Positions 1 through 5,763 of a DNA stretch of 5,763 nt are shown one piece after another; position 1 is the stretch's first letter, and the number at the start of each line of letters is the position of its first letter. The stretch spans positions 1 through 5,763 of the forward strand of contig WJLC01000006.1 in NCBI GenBank assembly GCA_014728745.1. The letters are read 5' to 3'. Below the pieces are notes generated by a model. That model was not told where the DNA came from and ran no database searches. It saw only the letters and a program-made list of their open reading frames with translations. Both the position numbers and the translations under genes were made by a program. This DNA comes from Candidatus Pacearchaeota archaeon (GTDB lineage: Archaea; Nanobdellota; Nanobdellia; Pacearchaeales; GW2011-AR1).

Positions 1-3000
1 GGCCCATAGCTTTTTGTTGAAAAAGCATAATCTTCTATATCTTCTAAAAGATTATCATGAACAGTTGTAAGAGTTTGATTAAGGATTGATGGGTTTAAGT
101 GTGATCCTCCAATAGTAATTCCCTTATTACTTGAAGTTATATTGTTATTAAAAATCTCAGATGCGTTAGAGGCATAAAGAAGAATTCCTTCAAGGTTTGA
201 ATTAAATATGTTGTTATCATGAATGCTTATATTATTTATATATCCTCCATTAACGCTTTGAGCATAAGCATAAATACCCCTAACAGGATTAGAAATATTA
301 TTTCTCCTGCAGATAATATCTCCTCCCCTACCAGAATGAAAATCTATACTGATTCCATTAAGATTAACATTCGTATTATTAATCCAATTATCTTCTAACG
401 TAATTTTATTAGAAGCTCCACCTCCTCCTTCTGAAGAAAGTCTTCCAATTTTTATTGTGCTGTCAAAAAGAGTATTATTATAAATATTTATTCTCTCTGA
501 CTGTTTAATCAAAATCCCTCTTGAGGAACAATCATTAAGGCTATTATTGTAAATACTCACATTATAAGATGAATTAGAGATAGAATGGTAATTATCATTT
601 CCTGAGACAATCATAATTCCTCCATAACCTTCGGAATAAAGATTATTGTGTTTTATGCTAGAATTGTACAGGTCCTCAAAATGTAATCCAACAAAGCTTG
701 TATTAATAAAGCAATTCTTAACAGTAACATTTTCACTAAATGCATCAGGATCTGGTCCAGAATAATGATCTCCAGAAGCTGAATACCATCCATTATTGAC
801 TATTCCTGCATCAAACCCTTGTATTGTTATATTATCAAAAACAAAATTAGAGGAATTATCATAAAATAATAAAGCTGTTCCAGAATCCTTATCATCACTT
901 GTAAAAGTAGAGTCTCTAAAAGAAACATCCTCAGTTACAAGAAAGATCATGTATTGCTGTTTTCTAGTATCTAAAAATCCTTCAGAGCTCAAGTAAGAGG
1001 TATTATAAATATTAACATTACTGCAATTATCAATAGTCCAGGCCCATTTTGTATGATTATTAAATTCTATATTTCTTATTGTAAGATTGCTAATATTCTT
1101 AAACATAAAAAAGCTAAAATTATTCCATCCATCAATAACAAAATCCTCTTTATCTTCAATAGTTATTGCATACTTTCCGTCAAAAGTATTGTTATTATTA
1201 ACATCAATCCAGTAAGTGTCCCTGTCATAATAATTTTCTCCTAATCCTCCTTCTGTTGGACTTGCTAAAGATAAATCATCATTTACATCAGTAAAATTAT
1301 TATCATTAAGATGCATATTAGAAGTATGATATAAATACATTCCTGTATCTAGGTTTATGAACTTATTATTATTAAAAGTCTTATTCTGAGGGTTGTGTCC
1401 AGGAATATATATTCCATAATCTAATTTATCATTATTTCCTTTATTGCTGATAAAATTATCCTCTGCAAAGAAATTCTCTCCATAACTCTGGTAAAAGTAA
1501 AATGGAGAATCTGTACAATTCAAGAATTCATTTCCTCTTACATCCATGTCTGAAGCCTGTATTCGCAATGCGAATCTCATTTTTTCAAAAGTATTGTTAT
1601 GAACATCCATTCCATTACCTCCTCCAAATCTTATTCCATCAGAATCTATTGAGGATTGATTAATTATGTAATTGTTATAAACCTCTACGTTAGATGAAAG
1701 TCTTGAATCAATTGCATAAGAATCTATTGTTTTTATTGTATTGTTAAAAATCTTCAATAAATCACAATCATTCATCTCTATAACACCCTGCCTAGAGTAA
1801 CCCTCAAAATAAGTACTTCCCTTACCAGTAAGATTATTGAAAGAAACTATGCTTGAAACAGGATAATCATCAGTATCTAAGTCTATAACTTTGGCAACTT
1901 TCTGATATGCATTTAATCTGTGACTGGTGTTAATTTCATTATAACTTATATTAAAGAAATTGCATCTAGCTTTAATTGATCCTGTAAAATCATTATGCTT
2001 GAAATTAAAAGTTGAGAACCAATCTGCAGAATTAAAGCCCCAATAAGCCAAAGCAGTGTTTCTTTCTGAATTATTTATTATAGAAATGTCTGAGATATCT
2101 TCAACATAAATACAATCTCCAGTACTTGCATTAAAATGAGAATCTTCTACTCTTAAGTCTGTGCAAGGATTTCCATTAACACATTTAAATCTAACTGCAT
2201 TTTGGAAGTTATTTATTCTTATATTAGTTATATTAATATGGTCATGAGCTGTGTTTTCCTTCATTACAATACCATAATCTCCTGCATCTCCATCTCCTGA
2301 TAATGTATTGTTAGTTCCATTGATGTAAATGCTACTGTTATCAATAATCAATCCATCTCCAGTGCAATTTAAATTAGGCATCATTGGAACACTTCTATTA
2401 ACTGTCTCGTTGCAAGTAACATTTCTCACAATAAATGTAAAAACATCTGATTGTACTGTTTTAGCATCTCTTGGATAGGTTGCATCATCAGTTGCGTTAA
2501 CATACCATGAATAATTCAAACCATATAATCTTCTGTTCCATCTAACAGTTGCATTGCCTCCATTACTTACATTGTAAACTGTTCCTATAAGGGAATCATC
2601 ACTAGCATCATAAAACCTAACTGTGAAGGAATCATGAGGGTCTGGATCTGTGATTGTTACATTAAGGAAAGGGTCAATACTTGCATTTATCTTCCCGTCT
2701 GGTGTTGGATCCTCAGTTACAATTGAATCAATTGGGTTATTGTAAGTTGTGAAATTAAAGATATCACTTTGATTAACTATCCATGAATCAGTAACATTTC
2801 CATACCAATGATAGGTTGTGTGGTTGTTTAATCCAGTCCAATTATAAGTGGAATAGCTTCCATTAGTTACACTAGATAGGTTCTCTCCAACAAGGCTGTA
2901 AGAAGGGTCTTGCCAATAAGTGTGATTGCTGTAATAAAAGCTCACATTCATATAAGGTGTTTCTACAATATCTTCATCATAAACAGTTAGATTTAAAATT

Positions 3001-5763
3001 TGATAAACTTCATCTAATCCAATTCCATCATAAGGTGGCCAATTCAAGCTTGAAGATGGATAATGGTTCTTTGCATCTGTCAAAGGCAAATAATCCTTGC
3101 CATTCATATTCCCATTATTGTCATAAGGTATTTCTGTGTTTCCCACACCATCTAAACTTAAATCAAGGCCATTATAATTACTCCAGAAATTTCCACCTCT
3201 ACAGCTTCCGTTTACCCATCCAGAATAACCCTTACCAGGCCAAGGTCCATTTCCATACCATGTTGCTTCTCCGCAAGTGTAGCTTGCATTCCATTTATTA
3301 CCTGTTCCTGAATCATAAGCCTCATTAGTATTATTAAAATAATTATGGTAAATCCAGTTTCCTTCTGAAAAAGAAGTAAGGTTTGCCCCAACAGTATTAT
3401 TTTGAATGCTAAAATTAGTTAGTGTGTTATTATCTGTCCCAATTTTAATAGCTGTTTCTCCATGATGTATGCTTCCATTTTCAAAAGTATTATTATGGCT
3501 TAATCCATTCAAATAAAAACCATAATCAAAATCAAAAATATCTGTGTTGTAAAATTTATTATTCTGGCTTTTTTCATGCAGATAAATAGAATAATTTCCA
3601 TGCTCTATATTACTTTCACCAAATAAATTATTACTGCTATTTCTAATATATACTGCATAGTTATCATAATAAAACTCAACAAGAGAAGAGTTTGTTTCAT
3701 AGCTATTACCAAGCATCAACCCATAGTTTGAATAAGAGAAATTATCATTAACTAGTGTTGTATTAGTTGCATTTTCAACTCTCATTGCCTCATCAAAATT
3801 ATTCACATTGCAATTTCTTATTCCTACATTATCATAACTGGATATATTTAATCCAATAGAACCAATAATTCCAGAACCATTTATGTCATAATTATCACAG
3901 TCCAAAATAATACTCTCATTAGCAACTATTAACCCATGTTCAGGACAGATATTTCCATCTGAATCATTCCTCAAATCAAGATATAATGTAGTATTTTCTT
4001 CAATAGTATCTCCACATCTTAATATTGGCCCTGTCAAAGGTTGATAATCATAATAAGTTGTTCCAGGAGGATTTGATGCAAAACTATAAGGTGTTTCTCC
4101 TACACCATCTCCAGTAGTATCTTCTCCAGTGTAATCTATCCAATAGTTTCCAGAAATTACATCTCCTCCAACAACATTTCTTCTAGATCCAGGCACGTAA
4201 TCATAAGTAATATTCCAATAATTAGGAAGAGACCCCGAGTAAATATAATCTCCAGTAGGCTCATTTGCAAAATAATTGTTGTAAAAACTATTATCCTTAG
4301 GATTTCCATCAATATCTCCTGTTCCTGCATTAGAATTCATATAAATGTGATAATTATGACTTACATTGAATATATTGCCATAAATAGACCCATCTTTTAC
4401 ATTTGCATCATTATCACTATCTCCTCCATCATCATCGTCATCCCCATCATCTTTATTAGTGAAATACAATGAATAATTGTTATTTCTAAAAGTGCTATTA
4501 ACTATCTTATTGTTAATTATATCTCCTGCTGCTGTCATATCATGACATGGCCATCCTCCTCCGTCTCCATCGTGTTCATCTTCATAAGATCTAAAATTTA
4601 TTGCTTCTGTATTGTTTTCAAAAGTGCAATTTTCAATCCAGTTAGATATTGCTCTTGATTTTCTATCAGTGTAATGACAACCATCAACTCTATTCCTTAC
4701 TTTTGCGTATGAACTTCCATGAAAATAAATAGCCTTGCTAAAGTTATTAAATGTGCAATTTCTAAAGTGGGAATTTCTAAGGCTTTCATCCCTATGATGA
4801 GAATCTGAATCACCATACCATAATATTCCGTAATTTGTCTTATCTCCATATAATGTGTGGCCCTGGCAATCTATAATAACCCCATCTAAGTTCTGTCCAG
4901 TATAATAGGTTGTTGTTGTTTCTTGGCCAGTATAAGGGTTTATTTTAGTTGTTTCATAAGATATATATGTCTTTAACTCAATTGCATCTTCTCCTTCACA
5001 ATGCAAATCATTGTCAACATAATAAGTGTCAGCAGTATCTATTTCAAAACCGCATTGAGTTATAACTGGAGATTGATTAACACTTACATTCCATGTCTCA
5101 GCACTTTTTCCCACATTGTCAAATCCATCAGTACAATTAATATACCAGTCATGGTCTCCTTTAGCAACCATTTTTCTTATTAAGTTTGTAGATGCATTAG
5201 TTATTGTGCCGTTTGTTGCTCTTGTTACATTGTCTATAATTAAATCACAATAATCTATTCCAGTATTATCTGTGACATTAAATTTAAAATCAACATAATT
5301 AGTGCCTGCAATTAATGTGTCATCAGCAGGAGAGAGTAAATTAACAATAGGTGGCTCTGATTCTAATCCTGCAGTTATTGCCCTTGTTTCTGTAGCAGAA
5401 TATTTAATGCCTGAAGTATCTGTGCAATTAATTGTCCAATTATAATTTCCTGAACTAGTAAAGGAATATTCAATAGTATTTACTGAATTTCCTATTACTC
5501 CTCCATCAAATGCATATTCCACAGCAGAAACATTTCCATCCAATAAAAGAGTGCAATTATTTATTTGTGTTTTATTCAAAAGCCTGTAGTAAAAAGTAAC
5601 TTCATTTGACTGTGCAACATGTTCATCTTCAGGATAATTTAATTTAATTAAAACATCATAATCCTTTATTTCAATCTCATTGCTCTGATTATAATCTGAA
5701 AATCTATTTCCATCAGTGACGTTTAATCTACAACTCCAATTCTCTCCTAATGTTGTATTCCCA
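1..5763 (-). CDS. Giant modular surface protein fragment: Ig-like/FN3 domains and three NosD-type parallel beta-helices (both ends outside the window)
   Basis: Complete codons fill 5762 down to 3: 1,920 codons without a stop and open at both ends, so neither start nor stop can be assigned. Domain order by residue: Ig-like 1-32 (partial), 33-130 and 135-229; NosD-like beta-helix 237-580; second beta-helix 583-902; FN3/Ig-like 908-1009 and 1010-1113; third beta-helix 1117-1920 and beyond. The helices show the usual rung pattern: short alternating hydrophobic strands, turns such as NNTF, NCTF and NNNI, and Asn ladders, with a period of roughly 20-25 residues. Asn is very abundant and there are about 100 N-x-S/T sequons. 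No transmembrane segment, signal peptide or sortase motif lies in this part. Arg is AGA/AGG except one CGA at 1563-1565. NosD-family proteins are usually a few hundred residues, so this one is exceptionally long. Likely secreted or surface-anchored; a role in carbohydrate binding or cell contact is inferred. That it is real and on the minus strand is close to certain; the function is not known. Confidence 0.96.
3..1241 (-). other. Beta-helix module 3, second part (runs off the low-coordinate edge)
   Basis: Residues 1508-1920, still open at the edge. It starts around YWIDVNNNNTFDGKYAITIEDKEDFVIDG, which resembles the first coils of a fresh helix, then NLTIRNIEFNNHTKWAWTIDN, NVNIYNTSYLSSEGF, DVSFRDSTFTS, NVTVKNCFINTSFVGLHFED, NVSIYNNSLNDCSSRGILIKQ, RINIYNNTLFD, and ISIHDNNIFNSNLEGILLYA. 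Rungs are regular up to the window edge, so more coils are expected beyond it. Whether it is an independent helix or a continuation of the first part cannot be decided by eye. No cap or catalytic motif seen. Confidence 0.8.
1242..2414 (-). other. Beta-helix module 3, first part
   Basis: Residues 1117-1507. It starts with TCNETVNRSVPMMPNLNCTGDGLIIDNSSIYINGT, a diverged leader, then long regular rungs: HINITNIRINNFQNAVRFKC, DLLKIFNNTIKTIDSYAID, VEVYNNYIINQ, MDVHNNTFEKMRFALRI, MDVRGNEFLNC, KTFNNNKFINLDTGMYLY. Period about 20-25 residues. No GNYW/DGVG/PLT cap is found here, unlike modules 1 and 2. Near its end, SPTEGGLGENYYDRDTYW breaks the rung pattern and may mark a junction with the second part. 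Confidence 0.82.
2295..2414 (-). repeat. Diverged leader of beta-helix module 3 (repeat copy 3 of 3)
   Basis: Starts at Cys 1117 (TCNETVN), second Cys in NLNCTGDGLIIDNSS, then IYINGTNNTLSGDG. It keeps the first two Cys and the GLII strand of copies 1 and 2, but the usual 'LDC' Cys is replaced by 'ING', so the third Cys is lost. The spacing is shorter than in copy 1. Confidence 0.68.
2424..2735 (-). other. Fibronectin type III/Ig-like domain with acidic turns
   Basis: Residues 1010-1113. Features in order: PIDSIVTEDPTPDGKINA, FLNVTITDPDPHDSFTVRFY, DSLIGTVYNVSNG, and the late strand LYGLNYSWYVNATDD (2499-2528), ending VFTFIVR. The DPDPHD and DASDD turns could bind calcium between strands, as in some Ig-like surface modules, though this is inference. 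It follows the preceding FN3-like domain with no linker and is followed directly by the Cys leader of the third helix. Confidence 0.78.
2736..3041 (-). other. Fibronectin type III-like domain
   Basis: Residues 908-1009. It begins with WPPYDGIGLDEVYQILNLTV, has MNVSFYYSN in the middle and contains the diagnostic late strand YNWTGLNNHTTYHWYGNVTD (the HTTYHWY core is near 2802-2822), ending IFNFTTY. The 'L...TTYyWyv.vtD' pattern is typical of FN3-like modules in prokaryotic surface proteins. It lacks the Cys pair seen in the three Ig-like domains at the high-coordinate end, so it belongs to a different subfamily. Probable spacer between rods 2 and 3. Confidence 0.8.
3057..3194 (-). repeat. C-terminal cap of beta-helix 2 (GNFW...DGVG...PY...PLT; copy 2 of 2)
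   Basis: Residues 857-902. GNFWSNYNGLDLSLDGVG, EIPYDNNGN and KDYLPLTDAKNHYP correspond in order to the elements of the cap at 4023-4151, with an extra Asn/Gly stretch between PY and PLT. The Asp residues around DGVG are retained. It marks the change from helix to sandwich domains. Confidence 0.85.
3201..3275 (-). other. Cys-bounded Gly/Trp-rich loop before the cap of beta-helix 2
   Basis: Residues 830-854, from TCGEATWYGNGPWPGKG to GWVNGSCRGG. Two Cys lie 24 residues apart and enclose three Trp and many Gly, unlike the Asn-rich rungs around it. A disulfide-closed, aromatic-rich loop is the simplest reading and would suit a ligand contact such as sugar stacking. Both statements are inference from composition. 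Confidence 0.5.
3870..4016 (-). repeat. Cys-containing leader of beta-helix module 2 (repeat copy 2 of 3)
   Basis: Starts at Cys 583 (RCGDTIEENTTLYLDL), has a second Cys in GNICPEHGLIV and a third in SIILDCDNYDINGSG. This is the most canonical of the three leaders and the one that best identifies the family. It aligns with 4845-5057 and 2295-2414 at the Cys, the 'GLI(I/V)' strand and the 'ING/LYG-G' turn. Confidence 0.8.
4023..4151 (-). repeat. C-terminal cap of beta-helix 1 (GNYW...DGVG...PY...PLT; copy 1 of 2)
   Basis: Residues 538-580. GNYWIDYTG, then an acidic GDGVGETPY turn, then YDYQPLTGP. This is the hallmark closing segment of NosD-like beta-helices, usually written GNYWSDY.G.D.dGDGIGDTPY...YPL. 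It marks the end of the first rod and is repeated in diverged form at 3057-3194. Confidence 0.88.
4401..4457 (-). other. Asp-rich loop in beta-helix 1, possible calcium-binding insertion
   Basis: Residues 436-454. Eleven of 19 residues can be read as Asp or Gly alternations around a run of five Asp, flanked by YSLYFTNK on one side and VKDGSIYGNIF on the other, both regular rungs. The run is encoded by mixed GAT and GAC codons, which argues against simple triplet slippage alone. The composition resembles calcium-coordinating loops, but no canonical EF-hand or RTX spacing is present. Confidence 0.55.
4545..4583 (-). other. His/Asp/Gly-rich loop in beta-helix 1
   Basis: Residues 394-406, sequence EDEHDGDGGGWPC, followed by HDM. 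The run of acidic residues, His, three Gly and a Cys interrupts the regular rungs between NFRSY and DIINNKIVNSTF, so it must project from the helix. Such acidic loops often bind calcium or other divalent metals; this is inference only. Confidence 0.5.
4845..5057 (-). repeat. Cys-containing leader of beta-helix module 1 (repeat copy 1 of 3)
   Basis: Residues 237-306. Three Cys (237, 255, 299) with the pattern CG-x-...-LHCEG...-GVIIDCQGHTLYG. This matches the N-terminal cap and first rungs common in NosD-like proteins, where 'LDCnGhtI.G' precedes the regular coils. Compared with copies 2 and 3 it has about 25-30 extra residues between the second Cys segment and the IIDC strand, containing two YTGQ tetrapeptides and a TTTT run. 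Confidence 0.75.
5076..5360 (-). other. Ig-like beta-sandwich domain of the SPAD type
   Basis: Residues 135-229. It opens with PPIVNLLSPADDTLIAG, a very typical start for Ig-like modules of archaeal surface proteins. This is followed by VDFKFNVTDNTGIDYCDLII (Cys 172) and by DWYINCTDGFDNVG (Cys 210), ending in the WNVSVN strand. The Cys pair matches that of the preceding domain. It leads directly into the Cys-Gly leader of the first beta-helix (Cys 237), so it is the last spacer before the rod. The fold is clear; binding activity cannot be judged. Confidence 0.8.
5373..5666 (-). other. Ig-like beta-sandwich domain
   Basis: Residues 33-130, about 98 residues, the usual size of one Ig-like module. 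It starts with an LNYPEDEHVAQSNEVTFYYR strand pair, has a first Cys in the NNCTLLLDG strand (residue 70) and a second in NYNWTINCTDTSG (residue 113). The two Cys sit where the conserved intersheet disulfide of Ig-like surface domains would be. It lies between a partial Ig-like domain and a third one, so it is part of a tandem array probably acting as a spacer. The ligand, if any, is unknown. Confidence 0.75.
5667..5762 (-). other. C-terminal part of an Ig-like domain (cut by window edge)
   Basis: Residues 1-32. The stretch contains ENWSCRLNVTDGNRFSDYN, which matches the last strands of the archaeal/bacterial Ig-like fold, where a W-x-C strand is followed by a 'VTDG' turn. The Cys (residue 11) would pair with one in the missing first half. 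It is followed without a linker by the next Ig-like domain. The assignment rests on similarity of the motif to the two complete domains that follow. Confidence 0.6.

Larger units (their letters stand above)
3057..4016 (-). other. Beta-helix module 2 (NosD/CASH-like)
   Basis: Residues 583-902. It opens with RCGDTIEENTTLYLDL and reaches GLIVANESIILDCDNYDING, then has rungs such as VGIRNCNVNNFDEAMRVENA, NNTFENGSIHHGETAIKI and NTLTNFSIQNNTVGANL, and ends with GNFWSNYNG...DGVGNTEIPY...KDYLPLT. It follows module 1 with almost no linker, so the two helices may stack end to end. A Cys-bounded Gly/Trp-rich loop (residues 830-854) is inserted just before the cap. The family is clear from both leader and cap; substrate is unknown. 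Confidence 0.87.
4023..5057 (-). other. Beta-helix module 1 (NosD/CASH-like right-handed parallel beta-helix)
   Basis: Residues 237-580. It begins with a Cys-Gly leader (QCGFEIDTADTYYVDNDLHC), continues to LDGVIIDCQGHTLYG (Cys 299), then runs through rungs such as HFRNCTFNNFSKAIYF, IENCTFENNTEAINF and NSTFRNNNYSLYF, and closes with GNYWIDYTGEDTTGDGVGETPY-type sequence and YDYQPLTGP. NosD-type helices are known as periplasmic or extracellular carbohydrate-binding/sugar-hydrolase-like (CASH) folds. This copy carries unusual insertions: a Thr/Tyr-rich stretch in the leader (residues 263-292), a His/Asp/Gly loop (394-406) and a long Asp-rich loop (436-454). It is joined to module 2 by only a few residues. 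No active-site acids can be identified with confidence. Confidence 0.88.

Noticed and set aside
1053..1244. Plus-strand ORF of 63 codons, Ile/Lys/Asn-rich and hydrophobic
   Set aside because: It is antisense to regular beta-helix rungs and its hydrophobic look follows from AT-rich complement sequence. No supporting signal upstream.
1561..1575. Near-perfect palindrome ATTCGCAATGCGAAT (7-base arms around one base)
   Set aside because: It lies deep inside the coding frame, encodes ordinary helix residues (RFALRI region) and has no partner copies elsewhere in the window. It also contains the only CGN Arg codon noticed, which is a curiosity but not evidence of an operator.
2957..3328. Plus-strand ORF of 123 codons, rich in His, Leu and Ser
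   Set aside because: It is antisense to the end of beta-helix 2 and the start of the FN3-like domain, whose motifs are unmistakable. Its composition is what the complement of an Asn/Gly/Tyr-rich frame gives, and it shows no domain or ribosome binding site.
3..5057. Pectate lyase or polysaccharide-degrading activity of the beta-helices
   Set aside because: The fold is shared with such enzymes, but I could not identify a conserved set of catalytic Asp/Arg/Lys residues in any module. Calling an enzyme would go beyond the sequence.
5001..5183. Plus-strand ORF of 60 codons
   Set aside because: It is antisense to the end of the third Ig-like domain and the first helix leader, both well supported on the minus strand.
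1..5763. CRISPR-like or tandem DNA repeats suggested by recurring short ATTATT/TTATTAT strings
   Set aside because: The strings encode the recurring Asn-Asn and Asn-Asn-Thr turns of the beta-helix rungs. They are not identical, have no constant spacing and have no unique spacers between them.
1..5763. Phage tail-fibre or tailspike origin
   Set aside because: Parallel beta-helices occur in tailspikes, but the CG-leader, GNYW/DGVG cap, Ig-like SPAD domains and sequon density fit cellular surface proteins better, and no phage gene is present in the window.

Overview
The window lies entirely inside one very large protein-coding gene on the minus strand. Read from position 5762 down to 3, a single frame runs through 1,920 codons without a stop, and it is still open at both edges. 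The window therefore holds neither the start nor the end of the gene, and no promoter, ribosome binding site or terminator. No RNA gene, CRISPR array, mobile element or second gene was found on either strand. The few plus-strand ORFs are antisense shadows.

The encoded protein is an extracellular modular repeat protein. In translation order it has: (1) three Ig-like beta-sandwich domains, the first cut by the window edge (about 5762-5076); (2) a first NosD/CASH-type right-handed parallel beta-helix (5057-4023); (3) a second beta-helix of the same type directly after it (4016-3057); (4) two fibronectin-III/Ig-like domains (3041-2424); (5) a third, much longer beta-helix that runs off the low-coordinate edge (2414-3), perhaps split in two near 1240. 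Each helix opens with a diverged copy of a Cys-containing leader. The first two close with a GN[YF]W...DGVG...PY...PLT cap typical of NosD-like proteins. Residue numbers below count from the first complete codon at 5762.

The organism is probably an archaeon, most likely an AT-rich DPANN lineage such as Woesearchaeota or Pacearchaeota. The reasons are: strong AT bias; Arg encoded almost only by AGA/AGG (one CGA seen) with heavy use of ATA for Ile; Ig-like domains of the SPAD...VTDNTGIDYCDL...DWYINCTDGFDN style, joined to CG-leader/LDC beta-helices, an arrangement I associate with archaeal surface proteins; and about 100 N-x-S/T sequons. This is inference from style. An AT-rich bacterium with giant surface proteins cannot be excluded.

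The likely job, by inference, is a giant secreted or surface-anchored fibre in which sandwich domains act as spacers and the beta-helices as long rigid rods that bind or process carbohydrate, or contact other cells. No catalytic residues could be assigned.
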